The position numbers and the translations under genes are program-made. From the NCBI RefSeq assembly GCF_009650435.1, contig NZ_VVIP01000038.1, positions 71,126 to 135,125 on the forward strand: a stretch of 64,000 nt of DNA. Reading direction: 5' to 3'. Shown one piece after another: positions 53,166 to 62,177 of this stretch (the first letter of the stretch is position 1; every line of letters starts with the position of its first letter). The notes below the pieces were generated by a model. That model ran no database searches, was not told the origin of the DNA, and saw only the letters and a list, made by a program, of their open reading frames with translations. Source of the DNA: Foetidibacter luteolus (lineage in GTDB: Bacteria > Bacteroidota > Bacteroidia > Chitinophagales > Chitinophagaceae).

Positions 53166-53648
53166 ATGAACACACCGGTATCCACTACGGCTATTACGGC
53201 CATCGCTGGCGCGGCTTTGCTGGCCGGCACCTTAGACATTCTGGCAGCTATCATCATGTTTACATCCGCTACAGGTAAAAGCCCTGTTATTGTATTGCAG
53301 TTTATTGCCAGCGGCGTTTTTGGCAAAGCCGCTTTTTCCGGCGATCCCATGATGCCGGTTTGGGGCACTTTGTTCCATTACATGATTGCTACGGGTTTTA
53401 CGCTGCTTTATTTCTGGCTATATCCTAAAACAAAACTGCTGCGGCAAAACATTTTTACCAGTGCTGTTATCTACGGCATTTTTGTATGGGCTGTAATGAA
53501 CCTGCTGATAGTGCCGCTTAGTAAAACAAGCCCTGTGCCCTTTGACGCCGCCAGGGCCGTGCAGGCCGTGTTGGTATTGATTATCTGTATTGGTTTGCCT
53601 ATTGCTTTTATAGCCAGCAGGTATTACAAGCGAAAAGCAAATGGTTGA
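53166..53648 (+). CDS. YagU/DUF1440-like inner-membrane protein
   Basis: A 160-residue protein with four membrane spans (residues 9-31, 66-86, 96-117, 129-151), GTLDILAAIIM in the first and MMPVWGTLFHYMIATGFTLLYF in the second. Such short membrane proteins are often annotated as YagU-like; no function is established. 251 bases separate it from the DUF4062 gene. Confidence 0.7.
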   Translation: MNTPVSTTAITAIAGAALLAGTLDILAAIIMFTSATGKSPVIVLQFIASGVFGKAAFSGDPMMPVWGTLFHYMIATGFTLLYFWLYPKTKLLRQNIFTSAVIYGIFVWAVMNLLIVPLSKTSPVPFDAARAVQAVLVLIICIGLPIAFIASRYYKRKANG

Positions 53649-53727
53649 CTGGAGCAGGCACAGAGATTAACCCAAAACAATTTGATTAATTAAAGCCTGT
53701 TACACTATGCAGAATAGCGGACAAGGC

Positions 53728-53790
53728 GTACAAGTGAGTGACACAACCAAAGCCTCATAGATGTTCCTGCCGCCGGGTCCATAAAAAAAT
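53728..53790 (+). repeat. Dispersed repeat A, GTGACAC variant (copy 15)
   Basis: GTACAAGTGAGTGACACAAC (53728 on) to CTGCCGCCGGGTCCATAAAA. Between the DUF1440-like and DUF4062 genes. Confidence 0.75.
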
Positions 53791-53850
53791 TCCCATAAAT
53801 GATGCAAAGGCCCCCACTGGATAAGCGCTTATGTTAATCCAGTAACCACG

Positions 53851-53897
53851 GATTGTAAATGAATGAATATTTTTTTATATTGACAATCAATTCATTC
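53851..53897 (+). promoter_or_regulatory. Interleaved inverted repeats just before the DUF4062 start
   Basis: GATTGT (53851-53856) pairs with ACAATC (53883-53888) and GAATGAAT (53861-53868) with ATTCATTC (53890-53897); the order A-B-A'-B' is that of an H-type pseudoknot, and the ATG is at 53900. It could instead be an operator for a repressor. The region is AT-rich, so chance pairing is possible. Confidence 0.4.
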
Positions 53898-53899
53898 TT

Positions 53900-55207
53900 A
53901 TGGCAGATGAAATGGTTGTTTACCTGTCTTCTCCCTATATGGAATTTAAAGACATAAGGGAAAAGATTATACAGCAAATTCAGCAACGCAGCTACCTGTA
54001 CAGGATAACTGCCATGGAATTTTATCGCGGCGCCGATAGAAAAGTGCTGGACAAATGCCTGGAAGATGTTGACAACTGCGGCTTTTACATATTAATACTG
54101 GGAGAAAATTACGGCTCTAAAGTAAAGGATGATACCGGCATTGATACCATAAAATCTTTTACTTACTGCGAATATGAACGGGCATTATGGCGCAAGCAGC
54201 AGGGCCATGGTATTGAGCGGATTATTTTGATGAAAAACCCTGCTGTATGCACAGACAACGGCGATGACATTACCCGCTGGAAAAAAGAAATAAACAACCT
54301 GCAATTACAAACTATTTACTTTGAGCAACTGGAAGATATACCAAAACTTGTATTGGAAAGCCTGGATTACAACACTGCCGCAAGACTGAAAAAATACCTG
54401 CGCAAAGAAGACGATATTTCTTTTGAGACCATTAAGCTGTGCGACAGGGTGCCCCAAAGCCAGGAGTTTGATATTTCCGTTGACGAAGACCCCATTCAGT
54501 TTTTTTTGCTGAAAGGCCATGACGATGACAACCTGGAATACTTTATTGACCGTAAGGAAATGGAATATGACAGCGGCGAAGAAAACACATGGATGAATGT
54601 TGACATTATACCCGACATACCCAATACCGAAGAAAATTTTGAACGGGTGGAGAAGTACATTAAAGCAGGCATTTTTCAAAAGATAAAATGGAAATTCACC
54701 AATCCGGCCAATGTGTCTGTTGACGGGCTGCTGGAGTTTATGCATGCGCACAACCTGCGCTACCTATCCATCTCCTGGTACATAGACAGCATTTACTGGC
54801 AAAACAAGAAGCTTAACGAGTTTATACAAAAATTTTACGAGAAATACGATGCGGTAAATGCCTTGCTGAAACAATCCGTGGCCGACAACAGCAAGCCATT
54901 TGCCAATGGTAAGCACATTTTCTTTTTCGGCATATTGCGCTATACCAGCAACACATTTATAACCGAAGAAGAGTTTAATAAACACACCGAGCAGTTGCTG
55001 TGGGAAAACAACCTGCCCAGGTTTGGCAAGATTAAAAAAGACGATATACGGCGCTGGCTGCGGGAAAACAAAATAGAAACAGCCAACTCAGTTACCGATG
55101 AACTGGTAAGCCTTTACCTTAAAGACATGGAGCAGGGCGATTGCTATTTTAAGAAGATAGAACCGGGCCTGAGAAAAATTATCGAACTGTACAACAAGAG
55201 TGGTTAG
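53900..55207 (+). CDS. DUF4062-domain protein, candidate defence sensor/effector
   Basis: A 435-residue cytosolic protein. Residues 1-115 match DUF4062: VVYLSSPYMEFKDIREKIIQQI, ITAMEFYRGADRKVLDKCLEDVDNC, FYILILGENYGSK and SFTYCEYERALW. This is a Rossmann-like (TIR/nucleoside-hydrolase-related) domain usually found at the N terminus of STAND NTPases in bacterial conflict systems. The remaining 300 residues (LEYFIDRKEMEYD, YNKSG end) show no P-loop and no domain I recognise, so the protein is not itself a STAND ATPase. It is followed, after a repeat B copy, by the MoxR and giant-protein genes on the same strand. Confidence 0.8.
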   Translation: MADEMVVYLSSPYMEFKDIREKIIQQIQQRSYLYRITAMEFYRGADRKVLDKCLEDVDNCGFYILILGENYGSKVKDDTGIDTIKSFTYCEYERALWRKQQGHGIERIILMKNPAVCTDNGDDITRWKKEINNLQLQTIYFEQLEDIPKLVLESLDYNTAARLKKYLRKEDDISFETIKLCDRVPQSQEFDISVDEDPIQFFLLKGHDDDNLEYFIDRKEMEYDSGEENTWMNVDIIPDIPNTEENFERVEKYIKAGIFQKIKWKFTNPANVSVDGLLEFMHAHNLRYLSISWYIDSIYWQNKKLNEFIQKFYEKYDAVNALLKQSVADNSKPFANGKHIFFFGILRYTSNTFITEEEFNKHTEQLLWENNLPRFGKIKKDDIRRWLRENKIETANSVTDELVSLYLKDMEQGDCYFKKIEPGLRKIIELYNKSG

Positions 55208-55235
55208 CCAGGGCAGGTTTATGATACCAGCGATA

Positions 55236-55283
55236 TTTTTTCATGGCATCATCGTTGCGTCGCAATCCGTTCATCGTTCGGTT
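55236..55283 (-). repeat. Dispersed repeat B (copy 16)
   Basis: TTTTTTCATGGCATCATCGT, core GCGTCGC (55257-55263), ATCCGTTCATCGTTCGGTT. It separates the DUF4062 and MoxR genes. Confidence 0.75.
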
Positions 55284-55360
55284 ATAATAGCGGCTGCAGC
55301 CCCCGTAGTGCAAGCCTCTTAAACAACCGGTAAATTAAATCATTCATAAACACAAACTAT

Positions 55361-56455
55361 ATGTCCGAACCAGTTTTTAGCCTCAGGAGCATTAAGACAA
55401 AAGCAGACAAGTCGCCCGCCGGTTATGTACTGGACAGTGAGCATAACGAAGGCCTGGCTACGGCTATACAAATGGCTATATGGCTGGGCAAGCCTTTACT
55501 GCTTACCGGCGCCCCTGGTACTGGTAAAACACAGCTTGCGTTTAAAGTGGCAGACATGCTGGCTAAAACAGACCATGCAGATACCTGTGCGCCATTTTTG
55601 CCAACCCCCTTTATTTTTAATACCAAAACAACCAGCACATCAACAGACTTATTTTACTTCTACGACGCGGTAAGGCATTTTCAAAAAAAGTATGTACATG
55701 AAAATGATGGGCAAGCCAAAACGGATGTAGCGGACGCACACCCCTTTATTAAGCTGCATGCCCTGGGCAGCGCCATACTGCAGGCTTATGGCAGCCAGGC
55801 AATAGCGGATGACCCAAACCTTGGAGACCTGCAAAAACTTGCCGGTTTTGATGAACTGAAACAGCAGCCTTACAGCTCTGTAGTGCTGATAGATGAAATA
55901 GATAAGGCCCCCCGCGATTTTCCCAACGACCTGTTGAATGAAATTGAGAACATGGAATTCTCAATAGCTGAACTGATGAACAAGAAAATAGCAAAGCCTG
56001 CCGCAAGCAAGGCCCAGGTGGTGGTGTTTATGACCAGCAACTTTGAAAAAAACCTGCCCGATGCTTTTTTAAGACGCTGCCTGTTTTACCACATTCCTAA
56101 CCCCGGGGCCATTGAGCTTACCAACATTGTAAATGCCCGCATTAAACCTTATATACAGGAAATGTATGGCACAAAAGATACTGCCCGCCTCAATACCATC
56201 AGCGATAATCTTGGCGACAACCTGGCCGCATGTGTAACCGAATTCATTAACATAAAAACCGTTATTAACGAAAAGCAGCCAGCCACGGCAGAATTGCTGG
56301 ATTGGGTAAAGGCACTGGAACAAAAGGACTTTTTTACCGGTAAAATAGACTTTACCAAAACCGATGACCAGCAGAAAAAAATACTGCGGGAAGTGGCCTC
56401 TACACTGGCGAAAACAAAAAACGACCTGGCGGCAGTAATAAAAAAATATTCCTGA
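55361..56455 (+). CDS. MoxR-type AAA+ ATPase
   Basis: A 364-residue AAA+ (AAA_5/MoxR-like) chaperone. Walker A GAPGTGKT (50-57), Walker B VVLIDEID (174-181), sensor-1-type TSN (225-227) and an arginine finger RR (238-239) are present; a 70-residue insertion lies between Walker A and B (KTTSTSTDLFYFYDAVRHFQKKY, VADAHPFIKLHALGSAILQA), as in MoxR relatives. MoxR ATPases act with vWA-domain proteins, in metal insertion (CoxD/CoxE) or conflict systems. Its start is 153 bases after the DUF4062 stop and its stop 18 bases before the giant gene, with which it is surely cotranscribed. Confidence 0.92.
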   Translation: MSEPVFSLRSIKTKADKSPAGYVLDSEHNEGLATAIQMAIWLGKPLLLTGAPGTGKTQLAFKVADMLAKTDHADTCAPFLPTPFIFNTKTTSTSTDLFYFYDAVRHFQKKYVHENDGQAKTDVADAHPFIKLHALGSAILQAYGSQAIADDPNLGDLQKLAGFDELKQQPYSSVVLIDEIDKAPRDFPNDLLNEIENMEFSIAELMNKKIAKPAASKAQVVVFMTSNFEKNLPDAFLRRCLFYHIPNPGAIELTNIVNARIKPYIQEMYGTKDTARLNTISDNLGDNLAACVTEFINIKTVINEKQPATAELLDWVKALEQKDFFTGKIDFTKTDDQQKKILREVASTLAKTKNDLAAVIKKYS

Positions 56456-56473
56456 ACTAATTAACCTGGCCAA

Positions 56474-59400
56474 TTGGAAAACCAGCTTCAATATAAAACC
56501 GTTTTGCTGCAAACACTGGTTCAGTTGCTGCGCAACGAAGGGCTGGAAATAAGCACCGCTGCGGCGCTGGACATCGGCAGGATACTCATGCGTGCCAGCG
56601 AGGAAGACTGCAGCTCTTTTGCCAGGCTTAAATATCTGCTTACGCCGGTAATAAGCAGGAACAAAGAGGAGCAGGAAAAGGTGCATAAGATTTTCAACCT
56701 GCTGGATGAAAAAGTGATACTGGATGACAAGGCGATAGTACAGGTTTATGATGAAGTTAAGGAACAGGAAACCAAAGAACAGGTTGCATCAAAACTACAA
56801 CAGTGGTGGTATGCCCTAAAAGCAAAGCCCTTCAAACCCATTGCAGCGGTTGTAATACTCACGGCCATCATAATATGGGGAATAAAACTTTTTTCACCGG
56901 GTGCTGTTCAACATGGGCCGCCAAGGATTGTAGTTAACAAAGCGGAGATGCTTGTTAATGACACAATTTTGTTCTCTGCCGTAACAGTAGATAGTTCCCT
57001 GAAAGAAAGCCACACCGCTTACTGGCAGTTTGGTAACGGCGCCACGGCTGCAGGCTGGCAGGCGCCTTACCGTTTTGAGGATACCGGTAAACAGGTTGTT
57101 GCCGTATATGTAAAAAACAAGGCGGGTGCTGTCATTGATTCAGCCAGGGAATCATACACTGTACTTGCGGAGCTGCCTGTTAAGTTAACTATTCAAACTA
57201 CAGAACTGGTAAGCCAGGATACCAGGTTGCGGACTGTTGAATACAGCCCCGTTTTTTTCAATGCCACCGCAGATACCAGCCAATACCGTTACAACTGGTA
57301 TAAGGATGGCGTATTGCAAGGTAACGGGAAACAGTTCACACTCTCCGCCGGGCGCAACAAACCACTTACCGTTAAACTTACTGTTGATTATAACAGCCTG
57401 CACCTGGAAGACTCAGTAGTATACCGTGCCGAAACGCCGGCCATAGCAATGGCTTTAAGCCCGCTGGCAACACTGCAAATACCCGTGGTTTTTAACTGGA
57501 AGAACATTGTTCTCAGCCTGCTGTTTATATTGACTATACCCATAATAGCAGGCTTGCTGCTGTACGCCTTCCTGTCAAAAAGAATTAAACCGGCATCCCC
57601 CGGTATTGAGCTTGAGCCGGGTGGCGATGAAGAACCTTACGAGATTAAATTTCAGCAAACCAGCCACCTTATCCATCCGTCGCCTGCCATAGAACATCTC
57701 GCAGATAATATGCGGAAGAGACAGGTAAGCGATCTGTTTAAACTCAACATACGCAAAACCATTTTGTCGGTGTTTAAAACAGGCGGCCTTCCGCAACTGC
57801 AGTTTTCCCCGCTTACCAGGCCAACAGAATTCCTGGTATTTATAGATAACCAACACCCCGGCAGTTTCCTGTTTCAATTATTCAATACACTTTGCGAGAA
57901 ACTATTGGCGGAGCAGGTTAACATTACCGTATATGAGTACTATAAAGAACCTCTTTACCTTACCAGCCACAAGCTTAACCAGGTACGCATACCCGTTGAA
58001 AGGGTTGCCGCCCTTTACCCCAATACAGCCTTGATTATATTTGGTGATGCGGCTAATTTCTTCCAGCCGCTGAAGAACAACCCAAGGCCCTGGCTTAAAG
58101 ACCGGTTTGAAATATGGGAAACGAAAATACTGGTAACGCCTTTCGCCAAAAACGATTGGGATAAAAGGGAAAAAATACTCACATCCCTCAACTTCATGGT
58201 ACTGCCTGCGGATGCGGATGCATTTCCTGTTATTGAAAGGATCATCAACCGCCAGGTTGATGTGCAGGCACAACATAAGTTACAGGTACCTGAAACTTAT
58301 GAAGCCAGGTTTTTACAGTTCAATACCCTGCAAAGCCTGGAGCAATACCTTGGCAACCGGTACCTGCTGCAATGGGTTTGCAGTCTTGCTGTTTACCCGG
58401 TGCCAGACTGGAACCTTACCCTTGCCATAGGCCACGCGTTGGAAAAAATGTGGGCTGGTAAAGGAAAAACATTATCCCTCGTTAATTACAGCAACCTGTT
58501 GAAGCTTGCCCGTATAAGCTGGTTGCATGACGGTGTAATCAGCGGCACTATAAAAACCCTACTGCTTCAGCACCTGGAAAAAGAAGTACAGCTAACTGCA
58601 CGCCGGGTTTTGCTGGAACAACTGCATGCCATTAGAGACAGCATATCACCCGGCTCTCTTATCCGCCGGCATTTTGACGTACAGGAAGCGGTAAACAATT
58701 TTATACTGAAAGCCTCAGAACAACAACCGCACACCAGGGAAGAACTTCGGATGATACGGGAAATCCTGGAGCACCAGCAACTTGACCTTGCCGTTGCAGA
58801 CAACCTTTCGCAAAGGGAAAACGACATGCTCGTAAACCCCGGCAGCGGAGAAACGATGCCCTTGAAAGATTACCTTCAGTTTGCGGAAGATGAAATTACC
58901 GGCGAACACAAAAAAAGAAAAAGAAAAGCTGTAATCTACAGCGTGGCCTGTGGCATATTTTATGCCGCCGCTGCATGGTTTTCTTTAGCCAATTACAGCA
59001 ACTGGCTGCAATGGAAGAACACTTTGCCAGTTAACCTTTCATTTATTGTCAGCAATAATGTAGAAAGTTCGGGGGCGTTAAAAGCCGGCTTTATAGTAGC
59101 AGGCGATACACTGGGGTTCGCAGTAAATAATGGCGACACAGTTTTGTTACGCAATGTAACGGTTACAGACACTGCGGCAGTTGTACCTTTTACCTTACAA
59201 ACCGGGGAAGGCAGGGAAGTTGCCAGGGACAGCTTCCGCCTCAACGCATCCCTTTACAACCTGCAGCTTTCGCAACCATCTGTGGTAGCTGTTACTATGC
59301 ATTATAACAGTACGGCGGCGCAGCAGCTTGCGGGTATAATTGCGGAAACACTGCCTGCACGTTTCCGCGTAAACAGCATCCCGGAGAACTTTTCAGATAC

Positions 59401-60907
59401 CGGCATACGGATTATTTACCACAATGATATACAGCTACAAGATGCGCAGGAACTTGCGGCCAATATTTCCCGGGATTTGGGAAGGAACATACAACCTGTT
59501 CTTGCAGCGGGTAATGCACAACAGCTAAACGTTTATATTGCCGTTAACACCTGCACACAATTGGCCATTAACGCACTGCCTGCATCGCTTAATGAGATAT
59601 GGCACGGCGGCACCAGCAACCGGCTGGTAAATATTAACCTGCAGCAAAGAAGGATTTATTATTCCACCGGCGATGTAAGTACCTATGGCACTTACAACAT
59701 AAGCGAAATATGTTTTAGCCGTAATATGTATAAAATAACTATACGCACCAGCCAGGGCTACCGGCTGTGCTTTGTACGCAATGTAACAGCACAGTCATTT
59801 GAATTGTCTGTTTGCCAAAACCCATATACTACCAAAGCGGAAGCGGATAATGTTACCGAAGCAAACTGCGACAGGTTTAACAGGATGACCTGGTATTATC
59901 CCGCTAACAACAACGTTATTTATTTGCCTGTTTCAGGCACAACACTTGCCCCATCAGAGAACAACAAGTTTCAGGACAAGGCGTTCCGCATGGACAGGTC
60001 AGGCAAATTCAAAGCAACTATTCATTCGGCCACCAACTTCATTTCGCCGGTTAGCAAAACAACCGTGGGGGATATTCTTTCCGATAAGGGTTTCAATATA
60101 CGGGTTAGCCGGGGCAATATTCCCCTTGACATAGAAGACGGCACGCCTGCCCCCAACAACCCGTTTCAAAGAAGTTACTTTGAGCTGGTAATAGGCTTAC
60201 AGCCGGATGAAAATGCCACCACAGCAGCAGAAAGCAACAACCCCGCGGAGCCGGTTAAAAACCCAGATCCAAAGCCGGATTGCAACCGTGTCTTCAAGTC
60301 ATTGGATGAAGCAAAAAAAGAAGGCAGCCTGCTTGTTATTTGTAAGCTCGACTTATCAGCCAACCCTCCTTCCACATTACCTGCCGAGTTTTACCAGTTA
60401 AAGAACCTGCAGGAGCTTAACCTGGGCGCCACAAGCCTGTACGATGCAGAAATAAGCCGCTTACAGGAAGCGTTGCCCAACTGTAAAATAGTGTACACCA
60501 GGGCTGCTTCGCCTGCCGCACAGGAAATATTGCTGGGCACCATAGAATTAGATAAAAAGCTTCAGCCAGACAAGCGCAGCCTTGACCTGATAAATACCAC
60601 AGCGCAGCAACTAAACAGCCAGGCTGACAAAAAGATAAGGTTGGAAGCCACCTATAACACCGAGTCTGAAAGATTGGAACTGCAAAGCATCCTTAACAAC
60701 ATCAGCAACATTTTTTATAAAAGCGGCGTGCGGCAAGTTGCCGGTCAAATAACAAACAGGCTTGTACCTGCCCAGCAACAGCAGTCACTACAACAGCAGC
60801 AGCAACAACAGCAACAATTAAAAGGGGGAGCCCAGCTTCCTTACACTATCAGGATAATCGGCATTAATTTTACTGATGCCGGCGCAAAGTCTGCCACTAC
60901 TTATTAA
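56474..60907 (+). CDS. Giant membrane protein with CoxE-like head, PKD, vWA-like and LRR parts
   Basis: 1477 residues, TTG start (the only option before M39; an in-frame stop at 56462 precedes it). Parts seen: 1-95 helical, like the N terminus of CoxE-type vWA proteins (LLQTLVQLLRNEGLEIS, RLKYLLTPVI); TM1 121-140; PKD-like 155-230 (YWQFGNGATAAG); Ig-like 235-320; TM2 345-368; cytosolic 369-818 with a vWA-like fold 450-592 (TEFLVFIDNQHPGS, NTALIIFGDA) whose metal site (DxSxS) is degraded; TM3 819-838; outside: 840-1240 beta domains including a LytR_C-like run (VVAVTMHYNST), then LRR 1285-1330 (LDLSANPPSTLPAEFYQL), a glutamine-rich stretch 1434-1448 and a final OmpA-like piece. Topology is inferred. 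No homologue recognised in full. Confidence 0.8.
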   Translation: MENQLQYKTVLLQTLVQLLRNEGLEISTAAALDIGRILMRASEEDCSSFARLKYLLTPVISRNKEEQEKVHKIFNLLDEKVILDDKAIVQVYDEVKEQETKEQVASKLQQWWYALKAKPFKPIAAVVILTAIIIWGIKLFSPGAVQHGPPRIVVNKAEMLVNDTILFSAVTVDSSLKESHTAYWQFGNGATAAGWQAPYRFEDTGKQVVAVYVKNKAGAVIDSARESYTVLAELPVKLTIQTTELVSQDTRLRTVEYSPVFFNATADTSQYRYNWYKDGVLQGNGKQFTLSAGRNKPLTVKLTVDYNSLHLEDSVVYRAETPAIAMALSPLATLQIPVVFNWKNIVLSLLFILTIPIIAGLLLYAFLSKRIKPASPGIELEPGGDEEPYEIKFQQTSHLIHPSPAIEHLADNMRKRQVSDLFKLNIRKTILSVFKTGGLPQLQFSPLTRPTEFLVFIDNQHPGSFLFQLFNTLCEKLLAEQVNITVYEYYKEPLYLTSHKLNQVRIPVERVAALYPNTALIIFGDAANFFQPLKNNPRPWLKDRFEIWETKILVTPFAKNDWDKREKILTSLNFMVLPADADAFPVIERIINRQVDVQAQHKLQVPETYEARFLQFNTLQSLEQYLGNRYLLQWVCSLAVYPVPDWNLTLAIGHALEKMWAGKGKTLSLVNYSNLLKLARISWLHDGVISGTIKTLLLQHLEKEVQLTARRVLLEQLHAIRDSISPGSLIRRHFDVQEAVNNFILKASEQQPHTREELRMIREILEHQQLDLAVADNLSQRENDMLVNPGSGETMPLKDYLQFAEDEITGEHKKRKRKAVIYSVACGIFYAAAAWFSLANYSNWLQWKNTLPVNLSFIVSNNVESSGALKAGFIVAGDTLGFAVNNGDTVLLRNVTVTDTAAVVPFTLQTGEGREVARDSFRLNASLYNLQLSQPSVVAVTMHYNSTAAQQLAGIIAETLPARFRVNSIPENFSDTGIRIIYHNDIQLQDAQELAANISRDLGRNIQPVLAAGNAQQLNVYIAVNTCTQLAINALPASLNEIWHGGTSNRLVNINLQQRRIYYSTGDVSTYGTYNISEICFSRNMYKITIRTSQGYRLCFVRNVTAQSFELSVCQNPYTTKAEADNVTEANCDRFNRMTWYYPANNNVIYLPVSGTTLAPSENNKFQDKAFRMDRSGKFKATIHSATNFISPVSKTTVGDILSDKGFNIRVSRGNIPLDIEDGTPAPNNPFQRSYFELVIGLQPDENATTAAESNNPAEPVKNPDPKPDCNRVFKSLDEAKKEGSLLVICKLDLSANPPSTLPAEFYQLKNLQELNLGATSLYDAEISRLQEALPNCKIVYTRAASPAAQEILLGTIELDKKLQPDKRSLDLINTTAQQLNSQADKKIRLEATYNTESERLELQSILNNISNIFYKSGVRQVAGQITNRLVPAQQQQSLQQQQQQQQQLKGGAQLPYTIRIIGINFTDAGAKSATTY

Positions 60908-60913
60908 GGAAAA

Positions 60914-60975
60914 ATTTTTTATGGGCCCGGCAGGAGGAACTTCTGTGAGGCGTCCCTTGCGTCGCACTCTTGTAC
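60914..60975 (-). repeat. Dispersed repeat A, GCGACGC variant (copy 17)
   Basis: Plus strand: TTTTTTATGGGCCCGGCAGG to CCCTTGCGTCGCACTCTTGTAC. It starts 7 bases after the giant gene's stop, so its hairpin-like core may end that transcript. Confidence 0.75.
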
Positions 60976-61077
60976 TGCACCAGTCTATGCGGCAACAAAA
61001 GCCACACCCCCGCAACATTACCGGGATAGATTAAATAGAAGACAGCTTCATCCGTTTTTGCTGGTATCAGCAGTTCT

Positions 61078-61356
61078 TTACTTAAATACCAACTTATAAA
61101 AAACAAAGCATGCCACTGCCGAAAGTAGTGCAGCCCACCATACAATGTTAACACGGTTATTGGTGCGCATGTAAAGGCGTTTTGTTTCGGAAGAGGTGTC
61201 GTACATGCGGTAGCTGCTGTACCACCTGAAAAAGCTCTGTATAAAATCATCCACGCCGCTACGGCCGGCGTTGCGGAAGTAAATTGACTTTACAATAGTG
61301 CAAATAATAACAATGCCTGCCAACAGCAGGTACAAACTCTGGAAAAGGTTTCTCAT
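61078..61356 (-). CDS. Small two-TM hypothetical protein
   Basis: A 92-residue protein with a span at 6-24 (QSLYLLLAGIVIICTIVKS) and another near 73-88 (VWWAALLSAVACFVFYKL), with a basic loop between. Converges on the giant gene. Not recognised. Confidence 0.55.
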   Translation of the reverse strand: MRNLFQSLYLLLAGIVIICTIVKSIYFRNAGRSGVDDFIQSFFRWYSSYRMYDTSSETKRLYMRTNNRVNIVWWAALLSAVACFVFYKLVFK

Positions 61357-61560
61357 ACTGGATAACGCAAACTACTTTAACTGAATGAATGCCAGATACC
61401 TTGATTAAGTATTTTTATAATCCGCCGCTGAATTTTACTTTCAACGCATTAAACAACCCGGTGAAATGGCTGTGGATATAAAAAATTCCCCGAAACTAAA
61501 ATAACTGGCTACCTGGAATAATAAAGTTGCCAGTACCGTTACAAGAGACGTGCCGGTTTG

Positions 61561-61872
61561 TTATTGAAACAGTTGAACCCTACTTTCTCTGTTCGGCCGC
61601 TCATCTTTGGGGGGGTTACTTAAATCCGGGCTTTGCAGTATAGCTTTCTGTACAGACTGAATAAGTTCGAACTCCAATTCGCCCACGCCAAAAATGGCTG
61701 CGAATTTTTCTTTGAAAAGTGTGAATTTATAAAACTGGCGAAAGTTGTTGATGAGGTAGCGGGTATTGAAGCGCACAATAATTTCTTTTTGCCCGTTATT
61801 ATCTTGTAGCACATGCGCGGCGGCCGTAAAGATAATTCCCTGAAATAGAAATTTTATTTCTGTTGTAACCAT
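61561..61872 (-). CDS. Small hypothetical protein, possibly real
   Basis: A 103-residue frame, MVTTEIKFLFQGIIFTAAAHVL..., ending PNRESRVQLFQ. The composition is not clearly that of a soluble conserved protein, and I recognise no domain or signal. It is kept because it has an ATG and fills an otherwise empty stretch; treat it as doubtful. Confidence 0.4.
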   Translation of the reverse strand: MVTTEIKFLFQGIIFTAAAHVLQDNNGQKEIIVRFNTRYLINNFRQFYKFTLFKEKFAAIFGVGELEFELIQSVQKAILQSPDLSNPPKDERPNRESRVQLFQ

Positions 61873-62177
61873 ATTAAGATGGTTTATGCACAGGTTCTTT
61901 TCACCGGCGTGTTCGTTGCGTGAATAGAATCTGCCCAGGTTTTTTCTGTTAGCGGTTTAATCCCTCAGAAACAAAAATAAGGGTTTTGGTACTGAATAGG
62001 GCGAATAGCCGGTGATTAAATGATTTTATATGGCGAACCGGCATCACCAGCCGCTTAAAAAAAAGAAGCCCGCTTTGTTAAACCCATATTCATGTTGCAA
62101 CTATTTTGAAAATTAATCTTCGATATCTATGTTCATTTTCCAGGCATTGTCAAAAAGCCTAATATTGACAATTGATA
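61873..62177. other. Gap before the metallo-hydrolase gene
   Basis: 305 bases with no repeat copy and no recognised gene or RNA. It presumably carries the promoter of the metallo-hydrolase. Confidence 0.5.
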
